A stretch of DNA of 64,000 bases from Apostichopus japonicus (taxonomy: Eukaryota; Echinodermata; Holothuroidea; Aspidochirotida; Stichopodidae): contig NC_092569.1 of the NCBI RefSeq assembly GCF_037975245.1, forward strand, positions 20,639,001-20,703,000. The letters are read 5' to 3'. The notes beneath the pieces were generated by a model. The model saw nothing but the letters and a program-made list of their open reading frames with translations. It searched no databases and was not told the origin of the DNA. The stretch's first letter is position 1, and every line of letters starts with the position of its first letter. Both the position numbers and the translations under genes were made by a program. Shown piece after piece: positions 47,367-60,399 of the stretch.

Positions 47367-50300
47367 CCATGGAGCTATAAACAGAAGGAGAAAACCCACT
47401 CTCTAATGTCCGTAAAACAATCAATCATCGCCTTAACCACCCCGCTGAGTTTCGCGACTAATATCAGTAGCGATCATGTTACATCGGGCAGTGCGAAGCG
47501 ACCGCGAGAGCTCCTTTGATCTTGCATCATTGTAACCGCCGCAAATGGAGAAAACGACTGGCTGTGTAAAAATAAAGCTTATGAATATGCATGTCCTAAA
47601 GTTCAAAGTGCGTCAAGTGCATGTTTAGTTCTGTTTTCTAGCTCCATGGTGACAGCTTCGAGATTAAAATCTGATTAAGTCCAACGCTAAAAGATATATC
47701 TTTGGTCTAAAAGAAACCCGATATCTTTGCACGAAACATGCACTGAGTTAGCCTTGTTTTTCAAGATTCAGATTTTATTGACTTCGACCGAAAAACTGCC
47801 CTGTTTTTCGCGGATTTTCTCGCTTTCCGGACATCTCCGGATAGAAAACCATCGTGTTATGTGCTTAGGACAACCTATTGTTCACAGTGTACAACGACAG
47901 GATAGTGTACGGGTATGTACGAAAATGCTATTCGACTTAGAATTTGCTATGTATTTTCACTCTGACTGCCGAAATTACAGGTTGCACAAAATGGCGTCTG
48001 TTATAACTTGCACAATGACACGGATGCAGTCCAAGAGTAATTGTTTTTAAAGTGATTCTAATAATGATGCTTAAAATAAATGACCATTAGCCCATTTCAT
48101 GAGGGTTAAGATTGTAGTCCACTTGCCATAGGCTAGGCCTAATTTATAATAAGTGTCACTGTTAGGGTCGAGAGCCTTGGCCTATAATATAAATAATACT
48201 AGTCCCTTGCTTGGCCAATCTCAAGTGTGAATGAAAAAACTTATTGTAAGACATGTTGTGAACACTTAACTGAGATTCAAGGGCTACATTAAGCCTTTAC
48301 ATTGTCAGTAACCCTGGGTCAGTATCCAACAAAAGAAGAATCTCTGTTTAATTGCTTGATTTATATTTATTCGATTGGCCTAATATTTTTGTGGTTCATG
48401 CCCTGGGCTAGATTGGGCCTAGCGGATTAAGTTACATAACATAGACCATGTGTAGGCCGGTGTAGTTGCTGCTGTGGCAATGTGACCCACACACCAGTAA
48501 ATAAAAAATACAAGTCCATGCAGGCTCTAAGCCCAAGGCCATTGAAAATATGGATAATTTTCTAAATAGTTATGTGCATGCCCCTGTCCTGACTATATTG
48601 GCTCCTTGAAAATATTCATAAAGTAGGAGTTTAGGTAGATTCCATTGCAAACCAGATGCATTGGATTGAACTGCAATTGTGCAATAAAATATCAACCTAC
48701 TGTATTTATGTCTCTTACGGTACTACAAAGAACTGACTGCACTGGGCCACAGTGTTACATCACTGCATTGATTGAATTAAATTAGAAGGTATTGTCCACA
48801 ATAGGAAGTTCGGCTTACACAGGTCGAAAAAAGAAAAGAAATAAAGGAAAGAAATAGTATAAGTATCAAGTACCATTGATGCTCAAAAGAAAGATTTCCT
48901 TCTGTTTTATTCAATAAGTTTATTGACCCATTTGGGAAAACAACATTGATTTTATGTGGGAAGTAAAAGTAGGCCTACATGTAAATTAAAACATAATGCT
49001 AATTTGCTTACACTTTGGCCATTTCTTTTTCTCAAGGTATGACTAGTGCCCATCGGGAATGCTTAAGAACATTGTGCTGATTATGTGGCAGCTCAAAGAC
49101 GATCCAAAGTGAAAAGGCACCAAACACTAAACAGAGATACCATGCTTGGATATTGGGCACAATGTTTTGTCCTTGATGGTTGCAAGTTCCAAGGCAATCA
49201 GTTCATTACGTAGTTACTGCCGCAAAAGGCCAAGAGAGGAGGAAGCAGATCGCAGTTAAACCAACTTTTTCACTTTATGTATGGAACAATTTTTCAAGTA
49301 ACAGAATTTTTTTTTTTCGTGGAACTGGTAAATTGTAATAATGAGTTAATGTTCTATAGATTTTTCAAAATCTTTTGCATAAATGTTTTCTTTGATTAAT
49401 ACAGTACCAGGGACATAGCCAGGTTTCTGGTATGGGGTGGGGGGCAAAGTCAAACTTCTGTCCTCATTTTCAGGCACTAAGCGGTGGAACAACAACCTGG
49501 GGAGGGTATAAGGGACATCCTCCTCCCCTGAAAAATGTTGTTTAAAAAAGGGCTTAAGATGCAAAGGGGTTGTTATCGTTTCCATTCTTTGAACTGAATT
49601 TGTGTACTAAGAGGAGTACATTTAAATATTTTTTGCTCCCTATGATTTGTCACCGTCGCCACTCACGTCCCCAAAAAATTCTGTGGGGGGGGGAGGAACT
49701 CGCCCCACACTGTCTACGTCACTGTACAGTACTGTAAATGAACTCAAACTGAATTGATTGTTCTGTATAGCACTACAGTAGATTTATTTCACAGTATTTT
49801 AATGTTTTATTTGTACCTTTGTTGTACTAGTACTTAAAGTGGGGATTTCTGTTAGAAGAACATTATCATTTGTCCATGCGCTCTAGATTATTTTTTGGTG
49901 GAACTAGTACAGTATATTTAAATAACAATGTGGTGATTTGATCTTGTATAGTTTTCATGATGTTATCTTGTGAAGTAGTTTTATTTTCCTGTTTAGTACA
50001 ATATATACAGTAAAGGAACTCCAACTTGCTGTTCTGTTTTTTGCCAGCTCTCATAAATGAGGGGAAAGGTGCCCTTATAATCATATGCATAACATTGAAT
50101 AGTCAAGTTGTCAACCAGAGTGTAGTGGTCAAGCGACTTGAACGGATGCCATCCTGGCTGTTACTATTGGTTACATTGTGCCCATTGGGGATTAAAATCA
50201 CATTTTGTGCTCGAATTATGTCCATATAAGTAAACTCATGTAGCTAAATATATTTTAATTTTGCTGGCACAAGGCCTAGGAAGATAGTGGGGTGGGAGGG

Positions 50301-52150
50301 GGGTTAGTGGGTGTCTGAAGGAGGGTGGGTCAAGAGAAGGAGCCAGTTTGATGGTATTGATGGTGAGTTTATGGAGCTCCAAATGCCAAAGGTAGTATGA
50401 GGGTTTTACTTTTGAGAGATAGGGAGTTCGGCATCTGCAAAAGTTGTTGTGGGAAGGATTCTAAATGCTGGTGAGGATATTGGGGGTGTAGAGAAGATTA
50501 AGCTTTGCCAACAGAAAGAAAGCGATGAAATCTTCCATGCTGAGCTAAAGTGCTTCTTTCAAGAGGGTGTAAATATTGCTAAGGTGAGTTTTGTGGTTGT
50601 CACTGTGGCGATGCTGCCATAGTCCAATTTAGAGCGGATGGTGTCCTACCTACCAGACCTACAGTAGGTGGTGTTGAAGAGAAAGCATGTGTCACCTTTG
50701 ACCTTCATCAATAAAATTTACAAGGAAACAAATCACAACAAAGTTTAAAATTTTAATTTGTACAAAACCGACAATATTCTAGTTCCACTATATTTCTCTG
50801 AACTAAAGTAAACTTGTTATAAGCTTGAAAGATGAGGTTTGCCATGGAAAGAACAAACGAACTATGTAAGTATACAACATAATTATCATAAAATCAACAT
50901 ATATAGATACCAATCATGTTACTCTCAGTTTCACTTGCCAATTCTTTTCTGAATAGTTTCTCTCCTTTCTTGCTACAAGAAGTCTTCCTTTTTTGTAACT
51001 TATCTCCATTTACATTCTAACAAAAGCATTTACTCTTAATTTTACCCAATAAACAACAAACGTATGAAATTTGAAGCAACTGCCCACTTAAGTCCTCGTT
51101 TAACAATTCTTTAACAAGATTTGCCCACCGATTCTGAACTGGCTTGTGTTGCAGAAGTTTTTGCAGAAGATGGTCTTTCATATTTTTATTTCTCAAAATA
51201 AGCAAGGTCTTCATGTTTAAAATTTGCTTTGTCTGAAATTCCAGTCTTGAAAAGCATGAAAATATTATCATTAACTAAGAGTAATCCACCTCTATTTTGT
51301 TTTTCCACCCAGGCTTTTCTGTAATCTAAAAAACTGTGACCTTCACCTGCAACAGACATACAGTTTAAGTACTGTAAAAATATTAAAGCATTCTGAGTAC
51401 TCCTAACTTTCATGTAACGTTTTTTAAGGGCAAATGGCACATAACCTGCTAATTATCTTAGAATTTGTTCCTCATGTTTTTCAACAATTAATGTATCTTC
51501 CAAATTTATGTCGTCTGGAACATCCATCCTCTCAAACTCTTCAATCATCAGCTTCACCATAAATTCAACTATATCCTGTAGCATGAACATTTCTAATGTC
51601 CTCGGCGGAGGCAAAGTTTTTTGGCAGCCATGTTTCGTGTTAAATTAATTTTGTTAATTTTATAACACTAGGTTCCCAATGCAATAACAAACAGCACAAA
51701 CGTTATTTGCCTAATGAACGAAGAAAAGTTTTATCGGAAAATACTTGACTAAAAGTACCTATTTCGCCATTACTTGTTCATATATTGCGATGAAATATAT
51801 GCTGAGATAAACAATTAATTATTAAGTACGAATCTTCGAATGATTCGGTGAGAAATGAAAGATATATTCCGATCGAAATTCTTACAGGTATGCGTAACGT
51901 AACATATATGAGTACTGTGTATACTATTTCAATTACATATACGTTAGGATCGGAGTGTCTGTTGTTAATAACTTGTTATGTTGTGAGGGACGCTATATAC
52001 GAAATGACCTTTGTACCGGGATTACGTAATAGCTGATGATGGCTTTACCCGTGTTTGTGCCCTGAGGCATGTTTACTTATGGCGATCAAATTTTGTCGGT
52101 TACAATGATACTTCAAAGTGGGTTTTCTCCTTCTGTTTATAGCTCCATGG
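47367..52150. mobile_element. 4.8-kb DNA-transposon-like element with 34-bp inverted ends and target duplication ttaga
   Basis: The left end 47367-47400 (ccatggagctataaacagaa then ggagaaaacccact) is repeated exactly inverted at 52117-52150. Both outer flanks carry ttaga (47362-47366 and 52151-52155), a 5-bp target duplication. Inside, on the minus strand, is a relict protein (51017-51600). The interior otherwise holds simple and repeat-like sequence with no intact gene. It sits in an intron of pseudogene E. The superfamily was not determined. Confidence 0.8.
51017..51600 (-). pseudogene. Relict ORF inside the 4.8-kb element
   Basis: Minus strand: a stretch beginning MFMLQDIVEFMVKLMIEEFE, stop, then LAGYVPFALKKRYMKV, GHSFLDYRKAWVEKQNRGGL, LLVNDNIFMLFKTGI, and after a frameshift a Leu-rich tail. 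AGYVPFxLKKR and the NRGGLxLVND segment are familiar from C-terminal parts of repeat-encoded proteins in marine invertebrates. No catalytic residues can be assigned. Confidence 0.45.
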
Positions 52151-52688
52151 TTAGACAAGCCAGGTTATTTTGCTATAGATGACTTTCTTTCCATTTTGAC
52201 AATCAGAGGGAAATGGACTTCCCCCTTTTATTTCATAGACTTTATCTTGCAATAGAGACAATCCTCATCAAATAATAAGAAGATTGAGATATTATTGAGA
52301 ACATCTAATCTAAAACTATCATTTCGATCGCTACAAAGCAGTTATAAGGATGTGTCATGTGACAATGAAACTCCACCATCATATGAACACGATAAGGTGT
52401 TTTTTTTTTAAATTTTTAGTACCAACAGTCGAGAAAACTTCGTGTAAGGAACTGGAACAATTATAGATCCATTTAAGATTTTGCAACCAGCCTCTTTTAA
52501 AGCATGTATTTTGTTTTGATTATTTGAAAAAAAGATCGCATATGAACAGCTTTCTCTTAATACCTTTTTTTTTGTGTTCTTTATACTTATATCAAGTATT
52601 TATCACAGTTCATAGACTTTGACAGCAGTAGGTTTTGCACCTTTCTGGCGTTCTACGTACTTTATGATTATGTTAACATTTCTAACAG

Positions 52689-52745
52689 ATTCAACGTCAA
52701 ATCCAACAACTATAGAAACTGGTAGAACAACTGAACAGACTACAG
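52689..52745 (+). pseudogene. Pseudogene E stalk exon next to the TIL exon
   Basis: 57 nt, phase 1-1: DSTSNPTTIETGRTTEQTT. Acceptor tttctaacag, donor gtaaag. It matches the 57-nt class of genes A and B in length and composition. Confidence 0.65.
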
Positions 52746-53250
52746 GTAAAGGTTATTTAGTGTATAAGCTTACCCTTTTCAATACAATATCAAAATCGCA
52801 AATCATGTATGCTACCCTACCCCACCCTACTCACCCCTTCCATAGTTATTATCATCTAATATACTGATGCTTTCGAAAAAGAACAGGATTATTGTCATAA
52901 CAGCACATAATTGAACATGTTGCGTGATGCGTATATGTAGATGAAACGCTTTGAACATGAATGCTTCCAGGAAACACAGGCGCGTAGCCACCGGTGGGGG
53001 GGGGGCGAAGGGGGCGGCCAATTGTATCTTTAAATATGTTGTTTCATAAAAACTGAGGTAAAGCTGAAAAATATTTCCCACATTAAAAGTCTTGCGGACG
53101 ACGATTTCTACAATAATAATGGTTTACTTACGATGCATATTTGACAATCAATACTGCACCAGTCACAGCTGTTACATTATTCCTGCACGCTGTCGATCCC
53201 AAGAATCAGGATGAGAAATGTATTTTTTTTCTTATTTTGTTACTATCCAG

Positions 53251-53465
53251 TTCCGAAAACTCCAATTTCGAGTCCATTAAATACTGAATGGTCAAACTGC
53301 AATTGCCAGACAACCTGTGATGATCCTACCGAAGTATACGGTTGCTACAGCAGCTGTGGCTCTGGAGAGACACGTCTTTGTCCAGGTGGTTTCTTTTTAA
53401 GTGGGGAAGACTGTGTAACTGATAGCCAATGTGGATGTTATCATGCCATAGCTGGAGTGATTCCT
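53251..53465 (+). pseudogene. Pseudogene E TIL exon lacking two cysteines
   Basis: 215 nt as in A and B, open, phase 1 to 0. The first Cys (CPLN in A) is Ser (SPLN) and the seventh (RTCVC) is Arg (ETRLC). The remainder, NCNCQTTCDD...CYSSC...LCPGGFFLSGEDC...CGCYH, is intact. Confidence 0.8.
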
Positions 53466-53971
53466 GTAAGTCTTACATGCTCTTTTAGACAATGAAACTT
53501 GATATTTTATTAATTAGGTGCTCTGCTACAATAAACAAATTAATTACTTGAAACAATACAGTGTATTTTGTTTTTTAGAAGGAATGACGCTCTCCAAATC
53601 CATGTACACGAACGTTTTGTCACACGAGGCAGGTACATGTATGCGACTGAATACGCAATTATTGGCAATGCTGATTAGAAAGAAATAAATTATCGATCGA
53701 TATATAACATTAGTGGGCAATTTTAATTAAGATTGTAAAGAAAGGAGACTTCCCATATCGTAGTAACATTTTGAAATTTAAATTTAATTTATATGTAATA
53801 TATGTATTTTAGATCCTCCTGCAAGTAAGAACTCGCAAGAAAAAAAAAGCCTCATTGGCTTATCAAAGCCGCAGGCTGACCGAAGTCAGTCTCTTTGATT
53901 CATATTTAACGTCCATGATTATGAATTGTCAATTGTCAATAACTCTGTAACTGGACGACATAAATTAATCT

Positions 53972-54038
53972 TGGAGTGACTCGAACTCGGGACCTTATGA
54001 TTGGAAGGCACCGGCGTTAACCACTGAGCTAAAACTCC
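53972..54038 (-). mobile_element. tRNA-like SINE head in an intron of pseudogene E
   Basis: Minus strand: starts ggagttttagctcagtgg (A-box-like) and has gagttcgagtc (B-box, 53978-53988), with 5-bp end pairing ggagt/actcc. The D-stem and anticodon arm do not pair well, so a functional tRNA is unlikely. Confidence 0.55.
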
Positions 54039-54099
54039 TAGTAGGCTTATTTTAACACTATATCAATTCGTTTTTTTTTTTGGGGGTTGTTGTTGATAG

Positions 54100-54390
54100 A
54101 ATGGAGAGTCGTACCTTGACACAACATGTTCGAATATTTGTTCATGTGAAGATAACGTGTTAGTTGCAATGGCTACTTTTGTAGTGCTACTGCAACGTGT
54201 CGAACTGAAGGCAATGAAAGCAAACGAATGTGTAATGATGGCTTTATGGGAGATGGTGCAACGTGTGAGCGGGTGAAGACTTTTTTGGGATGTTTACAAC
54301 AATGTTTCAACTGACGAGAGCCTTCAACATATCTATCCCTCTGCATGGCCACTGTCTTCTTTTGAAGTATATTGTAAAGACGGCTGGACG
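54100..54390 (+). pseudogene. Pseudogene E EGF/FReD exon with balanced frameshifts
   Basis: 291 nt, exactly the family length, but one base is missing after NVLV and one is gained before WDVYNN, leaving a TGA in the shifted stretch. Both ends still read as family members (SCEDNVLV; FEVYCKDGWT). Confidence 0.8.
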
Positions 54391-55733
54391 GTAAATTTTG
54401 TGAAGTATATAACGATGATATACATATTTAACCAAAAGATGTCTGGAAGGTATCTGGCAATATTGAGCACACATTTTTGCTTTAATACAAAATTCATGAT
54501 TCCATATAAAACTCTCAGACCCAATTATTAAAAAGTTCAATCATGTATAAATCAGTTGCTCTCCTTACTTTTTGTGCTAAATAAATATTACTGAACACCA
54601 ATAAATGCCTCATTAACATTCGGAACAGAAAAAAAAAAACATGCTGATTCCGTGGGGTTTTTTCCGTTTATATAAAAACATTTTTAAATGTTGTAAAATA
54701 TACAATTTTGCAACTAAGTACCGTTAATCATAGAACATGTTTTGTATAAAGGGTGAGTGGAGTCCTCCTCACCATTGGACCTCAAGAACAACATCTTCCG
54801 GAGGATTGTCAAAATCTTCAAGTCAAAAGCCAATAAGTTTGAATACCAGGGATTCAAATCAATAAGGTTGATTTCGAGTGAGAACTCTGAGCACATACCT
54901 GTTTTAATTTTAATTACATCAAATCTACACCGACGTTTCATGAGTGTCTAACACAAACCAGTTGAATGACACACAGATATATGTCTTGTTATGCTTTTGT
55001 TTTCATATTTTACTTGAAAACTTATACAAAAGAGTATGGAAGGCTCCATTGACTTTAATAGTCACTAGGATAGCTACAAACACGGTTTTGGTAATCTGAA
55101 CGGAGAATTCTGGCTTGGAAACGAAAAGATACACACCATTACTACAAAACAGAATTACAAAATTAAAATAGATTTTACAATTACTGCAGTGTGATTTATT
55201 TCGGATCAGCACACAGGCTGACAACTATAAACTCATAGACCTTGGTGACCAAACTGAAAGCTTTGGTAAGTACCGTTTATTCTCCTTGAAGAATACATGT
55301 TTTGTTTTTTAAATAACTCGGTTCCAAATTTTTACGTTAAGTAATACGATGTTTTTATACCTGTCCCCCACCACACATCTCCGTCTACACCAAATAGAAT
55401 GAATCAATTGTATTAAGTTTCTCAATATTTGAAAGTGAGTTTACCTTAATACTTAAATTTTAATTTCCCGTACGGTCACTGGTCGCAATTTTAAAGCTGT
55501 TTTCTTTACTTTTTAAGTAGAAGAAAGAACCGTTGACCAGTTATTCAATGTTCTGATGTAAACCATAGTGTACAAGCAATTTTTTGACCACTAGTGTTGT
55601 CTTTCAAATATTCATTGTATTTCAAGGCATATCTTTGTATATACCATTCATTTTTATATGTTTTGGATACTGTTGACTTCTAAACCCTCGAATGATACTA
55701 AAAACTATCTCCTTCTTCCATAGATGATTTCAA

Positions 55734-55940
55734 TGTTATGGACTATCATCGTGACAAAACCCTTACCACCTACGATAGGGACATTAATGCGTCATCTTCT
55801 AACTGTGCGGTGAGACACACGAGTGCACAACGCCTGCTACAGCAGCAACTTTAACGGTGATGGATCAAACTTATCCGTTTTCAAAGAGAACGTTTTCGTC
55901 AATTTACAAAGTTACACTGTTGGTACATGGTAATAATGTA
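55734..55940 (+). pseudogene. Pseudogene E last FReD exon
   Basis: After tcttccatag: DDFNVMDYHRDKTLTTYDRD, then INASSSNCAVRHTSA, then a deletion across the WWY motif shifts the frame to TAA. In the other frame NACYSSNFNGDGS is still legible. Confidence 0.75.
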
Positions 55941-56214
55941 TTGTTGGAAGTATCAATATGTTCCCAAAAGGAAACTGCTAGAGGTTGACAAAGGCATCAT
56001 GTGATATCTGTGCAAATCTTCTGTTAATGGAGAGGAACTTCAGGATGAAAGATATTAAGATTAAACTAAAACTTTACACAATGACACATGAAATCAAATG
56101 TACCGAAAACACTGAATTTCTAACAATAGTAACCAAATAAATAGAAAATTGCTATCTTTATTGTTATACATGTGAATAGTATATGAACGCAGTTTGCTGA
56201 ATGTCAATACTTGC

Positions 56215-56500
56215 CATTCAACCATCTTTGCATTAAACAAAGAAAGGTCCATGTGGCCATAGTGGATGATCTATGGAATAAATGCCTTCCTCGGTTGAGC
56301 CACTGTGATAAATATCTCCACAGTCCAGGATGCTCTGACATGTGGTGCCATTTCCCCAGTAGTTTTTGTTGCACACGCAAGATTAGTTTTGACCATGGTT
56401 CTGACAGGTTGCCTTCTGACTACAGAAGTATTCTTCACGGCTGAGTACGTCATTTTCACATGTGCAATACAATGTGCAGTTGTTGTTCACATGCGATGAT
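56215..56500 (-). pseudogene. Pseudogene G EGF-like exon
   Basis: Minus strand: NNCTLYCTCENDVLS, EEYFCSQKATCQNHGQN, stop, SCVCNKNYWGNGTTC, LDCGDIYHSGSTEEGIY, then HPLWPHGPFFV, stop, CKDG and a TGA in place of Trp. Clearly the family's EGF/FReD-start exon. Confidence 0.8.
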
Positions 56501-56966
56501 CTGTTCTGTTTAAGAAAGTTGTTAGTGAATAAAACAAATGAGACAAAACAATTTAATTTTATGCTGATATAAGATTTTCTTTAAGTATATAGCATAACCA
56601 AACAATATTTTATAAAATAATATATATACACTGTCGGTACTTCATGGTTAAAAAAAGTTAAATTTATTTAACTCTTAATAACGTTGATGTCATATGTTAC
56701 CATCCTCTGGTATGCTTAGAGAAATTTATCATTAGAAGTACCGAATTAAACAAAGATAGAAGTGCAAATTTGATTCCTCTCATAGTCATAGAATACTTCA
56801 ATGCTTGTTTTCATCGTTATTTTTCGCACACTTATTTTCACATCTACTATGACACTTTTCAAATGAAAATATTTAATAGACGTGAAACTAGTTGAGGGTA
56901 CCGGGATGACTTCTACATTGGGATGGTAGCATCCACACTCATTCGAATGAACGCATGTTCCGTCTC

Positions 56967-57087
<121 letters not shown>

Positions 57088-57759
57088 GTGGTTCATCTGT
57101 AGACAGAATTATTTGACCAGTATATATATCAGGCTGTTCTGGCAATTACTTACGAGAATGTGTATCCCTTTGGGATAGAATACACGTCTAAGGTAACCAT
57201 AAAACTTACAGCCTGTTTCAATAAATCAATCATTGATATTAGAGCGTGTATTTATGGCTTATTACCTTAAATAATTGCTAAACAATCGACCTGTAGGTTG
57301 GCAGGTTAAAACATAAATGAAAGCAGTTTTAAACTGTTGCAGAATTGCACCATGCCCAGGTTCGAAAAGAAAGGTAATGTCACTGCAAGCACATGCATTA
57401 ACCTGGCAGTAAATTAGTAGTTGTACTGCATGTTTCCATAACACACTTAAATTAAAATGTTTCAGCACGTTAACCGAAATGTCTTGGTTACGATCCAATG
57501 GCAAAGAGCGAAGGAGTTATATAATGACAAATATGATGCTTTCTATGGTAAATATGAAAATAAGTAGATATTCAGTCAACATTACCGTATACAATAATTC
57601 AATCAACGTCATTACCGATGAAAGATAAGTACAGATATTGGTCAGCTTTCAATTTTCCTTTCCCCTTTGCATACCCTTGTCCACAATATCGTTTTAATTT
57701 GATCTTCGACGTTAACTTAGTATTGATACTACGATAATCGTTCAATATGAAATACTTAC

Positions 57760-57836
57760 CTAAATTTGCTCGCCACAGACACCAGGACAAGGCGTGCCAT
57801 TGTCATAGTGTATTTGATTTGTACATTTAAAAACAC
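57760..57836 (-). pseudogene. Pseudogene G short Cys exon (FKCT...PCPGVC)
   Basis: Minus strand after cgatttcag: GVFKCTNQIHYDNGTPCPGV, then CGEQI and TAG at the donor gtaagt. Same pattern as gene A exon 2. Confidence 0.6.
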
Positions 57837-57839
57837 CTG

Positions 57840-60395
57840 AAATCGAAACATAGTCCATTTTTATGTAATGTTAATACTTGTGTATTATACATTTTATTTC
57901 GAACTGCTTAATAAATATTTATAAACCTTAGAAATCTGTAGGCTATATGTTTAGCTTAAATAAAATTGATACAATATGCCGATTATTTACTTTACCAAAC
58001 TTCTTACTATCGAAGTATTGATGCAAAGGTTCAGTAAAAGTAAAGATGCCATGGCATACGTCAATCAATTCAGCATCATTTTATTCGATATTCTTGTTTT
58101 TCGTTTCATTAAAAATCCTCAATGGAAAGTTGGAGAAGAATGAAATCGTTACTTTGCGTGTAAATATAACAGGGCAAAAAATGTTTACGCATGTCATCAT
58201 CAGTTTTAAAGTAGCTACGTTTCAAACATCTTGGCAAAATTATTTCTTCGGGAGACGTTGCCATTGATACATTAACAATATGATAACGTTATTGACGTCT
58301 TTTTGAAATACAAAGACTGTTTTAAGTGAGCTACATTAACATACTTAAAAGAGAAATATATCTTAGACATTACTGCTTGGAGAAGACTTTTCTGCAGCCT
58401 AAATGGTTACTCAGTCAGCAGAAGCAGTAAGATCACAACATATACCGATCGCCTATTAAACTGAACAACAACATATTTTCTGTTTAGTCTCAGTGGAAAA
58501 TCGACAATTTTCACTTACGAGAGAAGAAACTTATATTGTTCACAACGGTGTCGAATCAATATCACAAAATATTGCAAGTTTATTGTGATATAATCTTGTT
58601 TTTACTTCAATATTTAAATGATCATGATCGAGATTTACTGGGTAATTAATTATCAGATATTGGCCCGCAAAGAATTAAGTTAAAAAGTATACCTCAATGA
58701 GGATATGAAATGAGCTTTTGGCTTTGACACATCATCAATAAGCATATAACTAGGCGTAAGAACAGGTGCAGTGGGACAAGAACGTGTCTTCTGCCCGCCT
58801 GTCAATTTTCTAATTTAGGATACACTGCACGGCATCTGCTGATTAATTGTTAGTTCTACATTAACCCATTGTCTACAAACTGCTTGAAATTCGAAAAAGT
58901 GGTATGAATTCCAAGAACCAAAAGAGGAAAATGCTAATAATGTCCAATCGGGGCAACCGTAGTGTTTAGTCATTCTATATTTCTGAATCAACACAAACTG
59001 AATGCCCCCCTCACACCTAAATCACTTCCACATATCATTACGAGTTTATTACGAGATTATTATCATTTTATTATTATTACGAGTCATGAATTACTCATTG
59101 AGATTTGTTCAATGATGTTTTGTTTAGTTGGTCACTGGTAACTTAATCTGCAGAAAGGACGACTGCTTCAATTTAGTTTTTCCTTCTTCTTTAAATATAG
59201 CTACTTGCATGGATAACTACAGCATCTCGTATATTAGTATGTACTTTAGCCACACAATAATGCATAATCTAAGTTTCAATAAGCGTTATCTTGTAGTGAG
59301 GAAACAATTGTCAACACGTTTCATTGGCGTTCATCGAAATGTCAAATCAAACTGTTGAAGAGAGAATTGTAGGAACGCCATTTGTGTGGGTTTTCACTGT
59401 CAACTGTCGTTTTCATGCTATATTTCTCAAATATCTTATTCAAGAATTTCTTTAGTATTTTTTTTCTTCATTACCAGTGTCGTTTATGTACTAGTTGTTG
59501 CTAGGCGACTGCAAATTCAATACTTAATAACTCTGTCTTCCCCAACTTTCCTTAATTTATGTATGTGGATCGACCGCATTTGTTGCCACAAACCTACACA
59601 GAAAGCATGTATTGACCTTCTGAAAAATACGTCTATATGTTCTACTACAAAGTTGATTGCTACCTGTCAATCGTCGAGTCGGAGGGGATGATTGCGACAG
59701 TTATACCGACAAACCGATCGGCAGTCGAAGGTACCTTCGTCGAAGGTCGAAGGAAAACTGCCGGTTCGACACAGTCGAAGATACCTTCGCAGGCTATCTT
59801 TCGACAAAAAAAAAAGTCTCGGTTGTTTCTCCGTCTGTTATTCTTTCCAACTTTGACTACGAACATATTATTACCCACTTAAATGAAACTTATAATATTT
59901 TTTTTTCATGTAAGATTATTCCACAGATGCTACATCGCCGGATTTGAGTGTTATTTATGCCTTCTTACATAACCTGCCTGTTATCTCTCTTCAAATTGTT
60001 TAGGAGGAAGGGGTGGTGAGAAATTACACTTCGTCATTGCTTTTCAACTTCAACAATCGTTTTTAAGCTGCAACACTCGTTATTCAACGTTCGTGACTTA
60101 AAATACGCGTATTTCATGTGATAAAACATAATTTTCCCCGCTGTGAAGTAAATTGTTATGATTCAGGGTTATACCATGATACCATTTACCATACTTGAGA
60201 CCATTTATATACTTTTACTAGAGAAAATACAAGTACTACTCATATAAAGGATAATTCGAAAAACATTTATTGTTGAGATTGCAATGCATTGAACTGATAG
60301 TCAGTTTGATTAAAAAATGGCAAGAGCCATTTCTGATCAAAGCGTAAGGTACAAGCTTACAATGTTTTCCCACCCTCTCCCTCTAACCCTTTTTT
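57840..60395. other. Unassigned spacer upstream of pseudogene G
   Basis: No exon recognised on either strand and no signal peptide exon for G found. 59690-59815 is richer in GC and palindromic: cgaaggtaccttcg at about 59727 is a perfect 14-bp palindrome, with related gaagataccttcg pieces after it. That suggests a small element end. Confidence 0.5.
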
Positions 60396-60399
60396 GTAT

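Larger units (their letters stand above)
44992..55940 (+). pseudogene. Pseudogene E: Ser/Thr-stalk-TIL-EGF-FReD, plus strand
   Basis: Recognisable exons: stalk 44992-45048 (57 nt), decayed stalk copies about 45320-46315, 47011-47072, stalk 52689-52745 (57 nt), TIL 53251-53465 (215 nt), EGF/FReD start 54100-54390 (291 nt), FReD middle about 55010-55265, FReD end from 55734. Lesions: one base lost and one gained in the EGF exon with a stop between them; a Trp codon turned into TAG in the FReD middle (before DSYKHGFG), where no acceptor AG remains; a frameshift plus TGA after FTITAV; and a deletion at the WWY pocket of the last exon, which then runs to TAA. A 4.8-kb transposon sits between stalk exons. 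It is convergent with pseudogene G. Confidence 0.8.

Noticed and set aside
47256-47519. 87-codon reading frame
   Set aside because: It crosses the left border of the 4.8-kb transposon, so it joins host and element DNA by chance.
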